Origin: JAFGWO01 sp965603295
Lineage (GTDB): Bacteria; BMS3Abin14
Assembly: GCA_965603295.1 (NCBI GenBank)
Contig: CBFDCL010000054.1
Span: 1-14,115, forward strand
DNA: 14,115 nt
Reading direction: 5' to 3'
The notes beneath the pieces are model-generated. The model was not told where the DNA came from. It made no database searches and worked only from the letters and a program-made list of their open reading frames with translations. Below, piece by piece: positions 6,233-13,598 of the stretch. Position numbers and translations under genes: made by a program. Position 1 is the first letter of the stretch; each line of letters begins with the position of its first letter.

Positions 6233-7348
6233 TTAAAACAGTTCCCCCTGATCATCCTCTTGTCCGTCCCCCTCAGGAGGCGCTTCCTCCGGTTCTTGTC
6301 GTTTTTCCTCTGTCTTCTGACTTCTGACTTCCGGTTCTTCCCCGTCCTGCACCCTGTGCCCTTCGCCCCGTTTCTCCCGTTGGACGTTGGACGTTGGACC
6401 TTGGACGGTCTTTTCTCCGCTCTGATTTTCAGTCCGGAACTGGAACGTCCTCCTTAACCCCCTGACGAACGCTTCCCCGCCGGGGGGATCCGGGGCGGCG
6501 GAACGGATCATGTCCAGCTTCGCATCCAGATCATCGGCATTGTGAACCACCAGGGCCTCGGCCGTAACGGGCGCCTTGGGGGAACCGAGTTCCAGCTGGC
6601 CATGGTGGGAGAGGATGATGTGCAGAAGTTCGAGGGCCAGTCTTTCCGGAAACCCGGGGATTAAGCGAATCCAGTCCTCAACAATAGAAACACCGCGTGC
6701 GATGTGGCCGATGAATTTGCCGTCGAGAGTATATCTCAGGTCGCCGGCCACCTCGTATTCCAGAATTTTTCCGGTGTCGTGCAGGAGGGCCCCCACGGTC
6801 AGCAGATCCCGGTCAAGGAAGGCCGCGGCTTCGGCGACCCCCAGGGCAATCTGACAAACGCCCAGACTGTGCTCGGCCAGGCCTCCGATCCGGGCGTGGT
6901 GCATGGTGATAGCCGCAGGGGAGATGAAAAACGCATCGAATACTGCGATGTCTTCCCTCATGACGGTCATCAGGGAAGAGAGGGAACGGTTCCCGATATC
7001 GTCCACCCTTGAACGGAATTCCCTTCGAAGTTCCTCCTCCGACCTTATGGTGGAGGGGAAAATCGCCCTCGGGTTGACCGGTTCCTGAACCTTCTCAATG
7101 GTTTCGACGATAAGTTGAAGCTTTTCCTGGTAAAGTTGGGCCGTTCCCCTCACCTGGACGGGGACCCCCTCAACCAAGCCCGGGAGAGACTTTTGTTCCA
7201 TGTCCCACACACGGGCTTCCACATCGGCCGCGGGAGAACCGAGGACCAGGGCGAGATAGGGTTTGCCGCTCCTGGTCAGCCGTTCGTCGATGCTCTTTAA
7301 GAGGAACACCCCGTCGAACCGTTCATTGGGGGAAAATTGAGCCGTCAA
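6233..7348 (-). CDS. yhaM: YhaM-type OB-fold/HD-domain 3'-5' exoribonuclease
   Basis: Resembles B. subtilis YhaM, a 3'-5' exonuclease joining an N-terminal OB fold to a metal-dependent HD domain. The OB fold spans about residues 10-90 (FLLKSIDERLTRSGKPYLALVL). The HD part has GGLAEHSLGV (H160), ALLHDTGKI (H190-D191), LSHHG (H248-H249) and HNADDLDAKLD. The start is TTG at 7348, with GGGAG 7 bases upstream, overlapping the sensor's TGA as TTGA, so translation is probably coupled. At 371 residues it is longer than YhaM (about 314). The extra tail after residue 305 is hydrophilic and, at about 315-347, is read from a period-7 repeat array. The tail is probably dispensable. Family call firm; nuclease activity inferred. 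Confidence 0.85.
   Translation of the reverse strand: MTAQFSPNERFDGVFLLKSIDERLTRSGKPYLALVLGSPAADVEARVWDMEQKSLPGLVEGVPVQVRGTAQLYQEKLQLIVETIEKVQEPVNPRAIFPSTIRSEEELRREFRSRVDDIGNRSLSSLMTVMREDIAVFDAFFISPAAITMHHARIGGLAEHSLGVCQIALGVAEAAAFLDRDLLTVGALLHDTGKILEYEVAGDLRYTLDGKFIGHIARGVSIVEDWIRLIPGFPERLALELLHIILSHHGQLELGSPKAPVTAEALVVHNADDLDAKLDMIRSAAPDPPGGEAFVRGLRRTFQFRTENQSGEKTVQGPTSNVQREKRGEGHRVQDGEEPEVRSQKTEEKRQEPEEAPPEGDGQEDDQGELF
6307..6406. repeat. Period-7 repeat array inside the yhaM C-terminal coding region
   Basis: Four heptamers (GTTGGAC three times, then CTTGGAC) lie at 6379-6406, and CTTCTGA twice at 6314-6327. Words such as TGCACCC, TGTGCCC and TTCGCCC keep the same period between them. The array is coding on the minus strand and encodes residues about 315-347 of the exoribonuclease. 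No opposing complementary arm is evident. Confidence 0.7.
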
Positions 7349-8964
7349 ACCGACTCTCCCGTCTTGAGACGGTGGACAGAAAGAACCATGGCAACATGAT
7401 GGGCAAAATATTCCAGCATGGTGACCGTCTCAGGGGGGATGGGCTGGAGAGTATATTTCCGGTCAGCACCTATAACCCCCATAACGTTTCCCATATGATC
7501 CATCAGGGGTACGATGAGAAAGATTCTGGATCTGATCGCGGGGATCCGGTTGAACGGTTCCGATAGGCGGTATTCGGACGGAACCTCCCCTTGTCCATCG
7601 AAAAAGATCGTCTTTCCCTCCCGGAAGGCGAGGGACAAGGCACCACCCCTTTTATCCAGCGGAACAACGATCTTTTCCAGAGGATAATCGCCGATCCCCA
7701 CGGAGGTCCGGCATTGCAGAACCCCCTTTCTAACATCGGGGAGGAACAGGTTGAGGCGGTCCAGTTCGAAAAGTTCCCTCGCCATTATCTCATGGGCATC
7801 GTGGAGAACACCGGAGATATCCTCGTCGGAAAGGAATGCCGAGCTGAGGGTGTGCTGAAGTTCCTGCATCCTCATGAGGTGGCGATTGCTCTCGGCCAGC
7901 CAGAGGTTCGTCTGACCCAGATCCTTTCTGAGCCTGAGGAGCTCCAGTTCCATTTCAACGGAGTCCATCAGGGCCGACAGGACCTTTACCTGTTCCTCGA
8001 GGAGCACCCACTGCGCCGTGGGGAAACAGAGGATCAGGCTGACCCAGGATTTTTCCTGGCCACATCGGGAAAAGCATCTGAAATCCACCTCACCCAACCC
8101 GTCGAAAGTGTGCTTTATCCTCTTGCAGTCATCACCGCAGCCGGCGTCAATACCCCTTTTCCGGATCCAGCCAACGACCTGTTCCGGAGGATCGCCAAGG
8201 GTACGCACGAGGGGATCGGTCTGTTCCGAAACCCCCTGATGAAGGAGAAAAACCCAGGGAGGTTCACAGACGGTGCGGACATGGGGCAAAACAGCATCAT
8301 AGACACCGTCGTAATCATCGAGTCCCCGAACCTCCGTGACGAACCTGTGAAGAAGGATCACTTCCGCAAGCCGGCTCTCCTTTTCCGCGTTGGTTTTTTC
8401 CAGAGCTGCGGTGTAACGACGGACCTCGTCATGGGTGGTCGAGAGTTCCTGTGTCAGTTTTTCGGAACGTTCACGTTCCGCAACGGACCTCAAGCCTGTC
8501 AACCGGAGAACGACGGCGAGAAACCAGAGCAGACTGATACGGACGAGCAGTTCGAACCAGTGGTATTCCCTGCCGACATGACCGACGGCAGCCAGGTACA
8601 CCAGGGTGCTCATCCCCGGGACCAGAAAAGTCTGGGTCCAGGATCGGTACGGAGCCCGCAGGGCGACGACGAAATAAAGCAGGAGGTGGAATTCGCTGCT
8701 CGCACCCCCGGACAAGGCGATGAGCACCCCGATGAAAAGAAGATCCAGGTAAGCAAAAAAGGGGACCTCCTCCCTCTGCCCGCGCCATATTTTCTCCCAG
8801 ACAAAAACCGTGAGGCTGAATACAAGATAAACAGCAACGAGGATTCGGGCCCAATGAGCACCAACCGCCTGGAGCCGGCCTATGGATGCCCAAAGCAGAA
8901 CCAGGGTTCCGAACGCTGTCCGCAGAAAAAACCTCTGGAGATAGGAAATGAGGAACCGTTCCAT
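7345..8964 (-). CDS. Membrane sensor with two GAF-like domains and no output domain
   Basis: A 539-residue protein. About six hydrophobic segments lie in residues 12-157 (roughly 16-32, 40-57, 70-86, 91-103, 111-129 and 137-157), including SGGASSEFHLLLYFVV as seen in membrane input domains of some histidine kinases. A coiled coil (about 160-205) leads into a first GAF-like region (about 205-340), a second helical linker and a clearer GAF domain (about 370-530, ending IVPLMDHMGNVMGVIGAD). No kinase, GGDEF, EAL, PP2C or HTH follows. The first GAF-like region holds two C-X3-C pairs (C276/C280, C297/C301) that could bind metal or sense redox. The ATG lies 8 bases after the M28 peptidase stop, and the gene overlaps yhaM. 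Partner and ligand are unknown. Confidence 0.8.
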   Translation of the reverse strand: MERFLISYLQRFFLRTAFGTLVLLWASIGRLQAVGAHWARILVAVYLVFSLTVFVWEKIWRGQREEVPFFAYLDLLFIGVLIALSGGASSEFHLLLYFVVALRAPYRSWTQTFLVPGMSTLVYLAAVGHVGREYHWFELLVRISLLWFLAVVLRLTGLRSVAERERSEKLTQELSTTHDEVRRYTAALEKTNAEKESRLAEVILLHRFVTEVRGLDDYDGVYDAVLPHVRTVCEPPWVFLLHQGVSEQTDPLVRTLGDPPEQVVGWIRKRGIDAGCGDDCKRIKHTFDGLGEVDFRCFSRCGQEKSWVSLILCFPTAQWVLLEEQVKVLSALMDSVEMELELLRLRKDLGQTNLWLAESNRHLMRMQELQHTLSSAFLSDEDISGVLHDAHEIMARELFELDRLNLFLPDVRKGVLQCRTSVGIGDYPLEKIVVPLDKRGGALSLAFREGKTIFFDGQGEVPSEYRLSEPFNRIPAIRSRIFLIVPLMDHMGNVMGVIGADRKYTLQPIPPETVTMLEYFAHHVAMVLSVHRLKTGESV

Positions 8965-8972
8965 ATTCCCGG

Positions 8973-10145
8973 TTATCCGAACCGGTTGAAAAGGGTCCGC
9001 AGGGATTCGGCGACCAGTTTCATGGTTGGATAGTCAATGTTGAAGGCGTTGTCTATCGTAGAATGCCTGATGTAGTTGGGGTAATCGGAGTACCAGAGGG
9101 ACCGGACGCCCCTGGCTGCGAAAGGGGTGTGATTACTTCTGCCCGTCTTGGATCTCACCTTTTCCACCTCGTATCCCTGTTCCCGGAGTACTTCCCCGGC
9201 AAGGCGAGTGAGATCCTCATCCATAACCGCCTCCCGGTCTTTCGCAATGAGGCAGAGGTTCGGCCACCCGACAGCATCAAGGTTGACTATTGTCTGAATC
9301 TCCTTCAGTTGGTTGGTCCTGTACAGATGTTCCGCAAAAGCCTCCGCCCCCAGGCATCCTTCCTCCTCGCAATCGGCGAAGAAATACCTGACAGGGAGCG
9401 TTGAATCCGAATCGAACCCGTTATTGATAAAGGCCAGCATGACCGCAATACCGGACGCATCATCGCTCGCTCCCGGAGTGTATGGCCTGCTGTCATAATG
9501 GGCCGTCAGAAGGATATGATCGCCGTCCGACAGCTTCCGTCCTGCAACAATGTTCCGGCAGCGTACTATCCTGCGTTTTGAGCGGACGGAAAGGCGCATT
9601 CTCCCTCCGCCTTTTTCGAGGATCTTCTCAGCCACAGATTTGCGGACGGAAACACCAGGGATAGGAGCAAGGGAAAAATCACATGCACCGGAGTACAGTT
9701 CATCAAAGTAGTTATTATACCAGATGAGAGCCGTTGCCCCCCTCCTGGCGGCTTCCGATACTTTCACGGTTTCGTGATTTTTCCAGAGGCTGGCCACATG
9801 GGCCCGGTCGGTCGTTTCGCCGAGGAGTTCGTAGTCAACGTCGCGTGCATGACCCACCGGCAAAAGGTCGGAGACAATCCCCTTGACCGTAGGAGACCCC
9901 AGTCCCGGCAGGCTGTCGATCTTTTCAAACCCCTTCCCGAGGTCAAGCTCCAGGGACCACTTCACCGGAACCGTAATATCCACCATGAAAGGCTGGACAA
10001 AGGTTTCCAGCCCCCATGACGACAGCAGGCCCCTGATCCTGTCGAAAGAGAATCTGTGGCCTTTGGAACCGATGAACCGGTCCGGCTTCACCGACGTGAG
10101 CCAGCCGATATAGGATTCCAGCTCCCCTTGGAGATTGTCAGGCAT
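8973..10145 (-). CDS. M28-family zinc aminopeptidase
   Basis: Co-catalytic di-zinc exopeptidase of 390 residues. Metal and catalytic residues are in order: H216 and D218 (AHYDSRP), D228 (GASDDASG), E260-E261 as general base and ligand (DCEEEGCLGA), D290 (NLDAVGW) and H361 (RHSTIDNAFNID). A PA-like insertion probably occupies about residues 85-180. No signal peptide or membrane segment is visible (MPDNLQGELESYIGW), so it is probably cytoplasmic, which differs from many secreted M28 enzymes. The ATG at 10145 has GGGGA about 9 bases upstream. It follows the TPR lipoprotein after 123 bases and is 8 bases ahead of the sensor gene. The substrate cannot be read from the sequence. Confidence 0.88.
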   Translation of the reverse strand: MPDNLQGELESYIGWLTSVKPDRFIGSKGHRFSFDRIRGLLSSWGLETFVQPFMVDITVPVKWSLELDLGKGFEKIDSLPGLGSPTVKGIVSDLLPVGHARDVDYELLGETTDRAHVASLWKNHETVKVSEAARRGATALIWYNNYFDELYSGACDFSLAPIPGVSVRKSVAEKILEKGGGRMRLSVRSKRRIVRCRNIVAGRKLSDGDHILLTAHYDSRPYTPGASDDASGIAVMLAFINNGFDSDSTLPVRYFFADCEEEGCLGAEAFAEHLYRTNQLKEIQTIVNLDAVGWPNLCLIAKDREAVMDEDLTRLAGEVLREQGYEVEKVRSKTGRSNHTPFAARGVRSLWYSDYPNYIRHSTIDNAFNIDYPTMKLVAESLRTLFNRFG

Positions 10146-10163
10146 ACGAACGGTCCCCGGCTC

Positions 10164-10276
10164 CTGATTCCCGATCCCGGTTCTGGGAAAACGTTTCCCC
10201 GTTCCGGATCAAACGACCCTGAACTCCACTTTTCTCATCATAAATCCTCGGTTTCCAATTCACAATCATCAATACT
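10164..10276. repeat. Degenerate heptamer-arm element at the TPR lipoprotein 3' end
   Basis: CTGATTC, CCGATCC and CGGTTCT at 10164-10184 are followed 4 bases later by the palindrome AAACGTTT (10189-10196) inside a GGGAAA/TTTCCC stem. CAATTCA, CAATCAT and CAATACT stand at 10256-10276. The two arms share only a weak GATT/AATC complementarity. The right arm contains the stop codon of the TPR lipoprotein gene. I call it by analogy with the better copies. Confidence 0.35.
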
Positions 10277-10856
10277 GAATTTCCTCCTCGCCTTGAGTTT
10301 TGCCTCTCAGTTCCCTCACAAGCTCTTCAAGCCGATCACGCATCCGGTTATCATAATCCGGAAGCAGTTCTAAAGCCGTTGCGGCCTCCTCAAGGGCTTC
10401 CTGGGGGCGCCCCAGCTCCAGAAGAACCCTGGCCCTGGTATCCAGGTAAGGATACAGAGGAACCGGATTCACCCGGAGGGCCCTGTCGGTCAGAGAAAGG
10501 GCCTTCTCCGCGTCTCCCCGTCCCATCTCCACCCAGGCAAGGTTGTTCAGGATCACCGGATCATCGCCACCCGTCTCCAGGGCCCTTGTCAGGCTGCGGG
10601 CTGAACCTTCCAGATCCCCTTTCAGGAATAGAACCTCCCCCAGCACGGCGTAGGCTTCGGGGCGGCCGGGATTCTGGACAGAGGCATCCTCAAGGAGGGG
10701 TACTGCCCGCTCAGGTTGATCATTCTGGATATAGATGGATGCAAGCCGCAGACGATCTTCGTAGGGCATCTTCATATCAACGCGGCGGATCGGGCCCGCA
10801 CAGGAGGCCATGAAAAGGACGGACACCAGGAAACTTGCTAAGGAAATACGGATCAA
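10269..10856 (-). CDS. TPR-repeat lipoprotein
   Basis: A 195-residue exported protein. The N-terminus is a hydrophobic signal with lipobox FMASC (C19), so it is likely lipid-anchored. About four tetratricopeptide repeats follow (around 33-66, 67-100, 101-134 and 136-169; for example PEAYAVLGEVLFLKGDLEGSA). The TPR superhelix normally binds partner proteins. The start is TTG at 10856, overlapping the TGA of the C39-like gene as TTGA, with GGGGG about 8 bases upstream; the first internal ATG would destroy the signal peptide. In PA2778-type proteins a C39-like domain is followed by TPRs in one chain; here the two parts are adjacent coupled genes, which suggests they work together. Confidence 0.87.
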   Translation of the reverse strand: MIRISLASFLVSVLFMASCAGPIRRVDMKMPYEDRLRLASIYIQNDQPERAVPLLEDASVQNPGRPEAYAVLGEVLFLKGDLEGSARSLTRALETGGDDPVILNNLAWVEMGRGDAEKALSLTDRALRVNPVPLYPYLDTRARVLLELGRPQEALEEAATALELLPDYDNRMRDRLEELVRELRGKTQGEEEIQY

Positions 10857-11413
10857 AGCCGATCCCCCCTACTGAAGGTCAACGCCCAGAAATCGGATCG
10901 CGACCAGAACGCCTTGAATCGTTCTTCCTCCATCCAGGAAAGCCTCCCGTCTCCCCAGAGGAGGAAAAATCCCCCCGGGTCCCTGGAATGGCCCGTTACA
11001 ACAACATAATGCCCTGGTGTACCACTCGTTCCAGGATACCTGAGGAGAACAATGGCAGGGGGGCCTTTTTCCATTTCCAGGTGAAGCTCTTTCAATGTTC
11101 CCCTGATCTGTTCCGCCTCCGCCCCCCGGCGTAACGACTCCAGGTAAAGGTCCAGCGTCAGGGTTCCGCGGGCACCGGTGCTGAAGATCCTCCCGGCCAT
11201 CTCTACCGGATCGGCCTCTACACCCAGGAAGTTCAGGACAGCGGCCAGGGCGTAAGGTCCGCAAAGATGCGGCTCCTGTTTGTAGGGGACCACGTCCTGG
11301 ACCCTTGATGCCTCCGGAAAACTCCCGGGGGAAGTCAGACGAACACTGCAGGCTCCGAACAAGGAAAACCAAACGACAACCAGAAACGGCAGAACCAGCC
11401 GACCGATTTTCAC
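10853..11413 (-). CDS. C39-like cysteine peptidase lipoprotein (PA2778-like)
   Basis: A 186-residue exported protein with a signal peptide and lipobox LFGAC (C22). The papain-like core follows: VPYKQEPHLCGPYALAAVL with oxyanion Q46 and catalytic C51, then TPGHYVVVTGH with H135, and GDGRLSW with D155. C39-type domains otherwise cleave double-glycine leaders, but no ABC transporter or bacteriocin gene is nearby, so the substrate is unknown. The start is GTG at 11413, overlapping the larE stop as GTGA. The stop overlaps the TPR lipoprotein start. Together the two genes look like a split form of the PA2778-family peptidase. All catalytic positions appear intact. Confidence 0.83.
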   Translation of the reverse strand: MKIGRLVLPFLVVVWFSLFGACSVRLTSPGSFPEASRVQDVVPYKQEPHLCGPYALAAVLNFLGVEADPVEMAGRIFSTGARGTLTLDLYLESLRRGAEAEQIRGTLKELHLEMEKGPPAIVLLRYPGTSGTPGHYVVVTGHSRDPGGFFLLWGDGRLSWMEEERFKAFWSRSDFWALTFSRGDRL

Positions 11414-12252
11414 TTGTCGATGATCCCCTCGTCCATACTGCCCGAACGAAACTCCTCCAGATCCAGGGTGACGAACCGATAACCGAGCTTCTTCAGATCC
11501 GATATAATAATATTTTTTATCTCACTTTGGAAAAACATCTCTGCCTGGTTTCCGAGAACCTCTATCCTTGCCACTTCCCCATGAACTCTGAGCCTGAAAT
11601 CCGTAAACCCGCAGCGCCTGAGAACCGCTTCCCCCTTCCCGACCCTTATCAGATCCTCCCTCGTGATCGTTTCTCCGTAGGGGAACCGCGTGGCAAGGCA
11701 TGGCGAAGAGGGTTTATCCCAGACGGCAAGGCCTGCCTCCCTCGCGGCAGCCCGCACATCCTCCTTTGCCAGGCCCGCTTCCCTGAGAGGACTGCGGACA
11801 CCGAGCATTTCAAGGGCTTTCATTCCGGGCCTCGTTCCTTCCGAATCCCCGGCGTTCGTCCCGTCGAGAAGCCATGGGATATCCTGTTGGACGGCGAGTT
11901 CCCTGAGCCGGGAAAAGAGCAAAAATTTACAGTGATAACACCGTGTCGTTTCGTTCCCGGAAACCTCGGGCAACGAAAGGGGATCAAGATTAACCGAAAG
12001 GATCCTGGCACCTATTTCCATCGCTAGCCTGATCGCCTCTTCGGCCTCGCCTGGCGCGAGTAAAGGGTGATCAATGTTTACTGCGGTCACGGCCTGCCTT
12101 CCAAGGGCGCTCAGGCACTGGTGGAGCAGGAAAGCGCTGTCCACACCGCCGGAGAAGGCCACCAGGACCTTGCCCATATTCCGGATAATGGAACTTAAAC
12201 GGGGATGAGACGCCCCGCCGCCGTCAATCCCGGAGGATCCGCGAGAGGTCAC
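11410..12252 (-). CDS. larE: LarE-type ATP-dependent sacrificial sulfur transferase
   Basis: PP-loop ATPase that in Lactiplantibacillus supplies sulfur for the nickel-pincer cofactor of lactate racemase, by adenylating a carboxylate and giving up sulfur. Counting from the chosen GTG (12252; 280 residues): P-loop SGGVDS at 34-39, RCYHCK at 104-109, DGTNAGDSEGTRPG at 130-143 and WDKPSSPCLATRFPYG, whose C185 is the likely sulfur-handling cysteine. An upstream GTG at 12360 would add 36 residues with no LarE character and overlap the Rrf2 gene, so I prefer the shorter form; neither start has a strong ribosome site. No larA, larB or larC is in the window. It lies behind an Rrf2 regulator and overlaps the C39 gene. 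Confidence 0.88.
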   Translation of the reverse strand: MTSRGSSGIDGGGASHPRLSSIIRNMGKVLVAFSGGVDSAFLLHQCLSALGRQAVTAVNIDHPLLAPGEAEEAIRLAMEIGARILSVNLDPLSLPEVSGNETTRCYHCKFLLFSRLRELAVQQDIPWLLDGTNAGDSEGTRPGMKALEMLGVRSPLREAGLAKEDVRAAAREAGLAVWDKPSSPCLATRFPYGETITREDLIRVGKGEAVLRRCGFTDFRLRVHGEVARIEVLGNQAEMFFQSEIKNIIISDLKKLGYRFVTLDLEEFRSGSMDEGIIDK

Positions 12253-12316
12253 AGGACCTTGAGAAACGGGAGGCTGGAGGGATGAAAAAACCCGTAGGAA
12301 ACAATGGTGGGACCCG

Positions 12317-12778
12317 TCAGATATGATATGTATAGGGATGCTCGTATTCCCGCTTGACACCAGCCTCCCTGGCTCGTTCGCACAGGATGGCCACGGTTAT
12401 GGTATCGAAAAAATTCTCGATCTGGCCGCTGAGATCCAGCCACATTTCACTGGCCACGCATTCGTGCCTCCGCGGACACTTTTTCTTGGGAGCCATACTG
12501 GCGCAGAAAACGAGTTCAAAGGGCCCTTCCGTCGCCCTGACAATATCCCCGAGGGTTACGTCCCCTGGCTCTTTCAGGAGATAATAGCCCCCGTTCGGGC
12601 CCCGCTTGCTGCCCAGGATCTTGGCTTTCTTGAGCTTCTGGAAAATCTGTTCCAGGTACCTTGGACTGATGAGTTGGCGCCGGGAGATGTCTTTTATCTG
12701 GGTGGGTAATCCCACAGAATGGTATGCGATGTCAAAAAGTGCCCGGACTCCATAACGGCTTTTTGTGGATAGTCTCAT
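12317..12778 (-). CDS. Rrf2-family (IscR-like) transcriptional regulator
   Basis: A 153-residue winged-helix regulator. MRLSTKSRYGVRALFDIA opens the HTH domain; ISPRYLEQIFQKLKKAKIL is the recognition region and SKRGPNGGYYL the wing. Three cysteines, C92, C101 and C107 (C-X8-C-X5-C), match the Fe-S-binding loop of IscR-type members, so it may sense Fe-S or redox state. IscR itself is C-X5-C-X5-C, so spacing alone does not prove cluster binding. The ATG has GGGGG 9 bases upstream. It is divergent from nfi and 64 bases ahead of larE, a sulfur-transfer gene, which is a sensible target. Autoregulation is common in the family but not shown here. Confidence 0.9.
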   Translation of the reverse strand: MRLSTKSRYGVRALFDIAYHSVGLPTQIKDISRRQLISPRYLEQIFQKLKKAKILGSKRGPNGGYYLLKEPGDVTLGDIVRATEGPFELVFCASMAPKKKCPRRHECVASEMWLDLSGQIENFFDTITVAILCERAREAGVKREYEHPYTYHI

Positions 12779-12816
12779 GATAATTGGCCCCCTATTTTAT
12801 TATTCTACGGTTTTTT

Positions 12817-12845
12817 AAGGTATTTTTTTACAGTTCTTTTGTCAA
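12817..12845 (-). promoter_or_regulatory. Putative promoter of the rrf2-larE operon
   Basis: The minus strand has a perfect -35 TTGACA (12845-12840), a 17-base spacer and a weaker -10 TACCTT (12822-12817), about 38 bases before the Rrf2 ATG. The stretch from the -10 to the start is AT-rich and would be the natural place for an Rrf2 operator, but I cannot define a palindrome there. Confidence 0.5.
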
Positions 12846-12932
12846 GTTTTAAAAAGGGGGTTCCGGAAAATCACCTGGTTTTGAGACGAACCCTCAACGG
12901 TTCTCCGGCGAAAAACGTGCCTGGGCCAAAAA

Positions 12933-13598
12933 ATGAAGCTTAAGCAAATCAATTCCTGGGACCTTTCTCCAGCGGCGGCGGCGCGTGTTCAAAGGGAACT
13001 CGCGGGCCGGATACGGGGAGGGCAACTACCTCGTGTCCGTTCTGTAATGGGACTGGATGTCTCCTATCGGAAAAAGGACGGGACGTTTACGGCCAGCGCG
13101 GTTCTTCTGTCCCTGCCGGGATTCGATCCTCTCGATTCCCGGTGCCGTACCGGAAATACGCCTTTTCCCTACGTCCCCGGGCTCCTCTCCTTCCGGGAGA
13201 TCCCCCCGCTCCTTCCCATCCTGGAGGAGGCTCCGGCACCTGACGTCATCATCGTGGACGGCCACGGAATCGCTCACCCGAGGGGATTTGGACTTGCATC
13301 CCATATCGGCCTCATCACCGGCCTGCCAACCATAGGGTGCGCAAAGAGCCTTCTGGCAGGACAATGCCCGGAGCCGGGTCCGGAGACGGGAAGTCTTTCC
13401 CTCCTGACCCTGAACAGGGAGATCGCTGGTTTCGCCCTGAGGAGCAAGGAACGGTGTAACCCGATCTTTATCTCCCCTGGGCACATGTTGAATCCGAAGG
13501 AGGCGTTGAAAGGGGTGTTGATGTGCCTGAACGGGTACCGGCTTCCGGAGCCGACACGCTTGGCGGATAAACTGAGTAAAGGGAAAGGGGGAGTTTGA
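12933..13598 (+). CDS. nfi: Endonuclease V (deoxyinosine 3' endonuclease)
   Basis: DNA-repair nuclease that cuts one phosphodiester beyond deoxyinosine. At 221 residues it is normal size. Metal-binding residues are D42 (GLDVSY), E89 (YVPGLLSFRE, with wedge Y80) and D109 (VDGHGIAHPRGFGLASHIG, also H115 and H124). GCAKS with K138 follows. It is the only plus-strand gene, divergent from rrf2 across 154 bases. No Shine-Dalgarno is visible before the ATG, though the N-terminal WDLSPAAAARVQ is typical. The last residues (GKGGV) and the TGA stop run into an octamer repeat, so the original C-terminus may have been altered by it. Confidence 0.95.
   Translation: MKLKQINSWDLSPAAAARVQRELAGRIRGGQLPRVRSVMGLDVSYRKKDGTFTASAVLLSLPGFDPLDSRCRTGNTPFPYVPGLLSFREIPPLLPILEEAPAPDVIIVDGHGIAHPRGFGLASHIGLITGLPTIGCAKSLLAGQCPEPGPETGSLSLLTLNREIAGFALRSKERCNPIFISPGHMLNPKEALKGVLMCLNGYRLPEPTRLADKLSKGKGGV

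Noticed and set aside
5956..6327. Open frames giving proteins rich in LWALDFGLWTFD-like and SPKPKVQSPK-like runs
   Set aside because: These are translations of the heptamer arrays in several frames. They have no independent start signals or protein-like composition.
7591..9033. A 480-codon open frame on the plus strand
   Set aside because: It is wholly antisense to the GAF sensor gene and its neighbour, shows no recognisable domain, and is explained by codon bias of a GC-rich gene on the other strand.
12253..12360. Upstream 36-residue extension of LarE starting at GTG 12360
   Set aside because: It overlaps the Rrf2 gene by 44 bases and has no resemblance to LarE; kept only as an alternative start.
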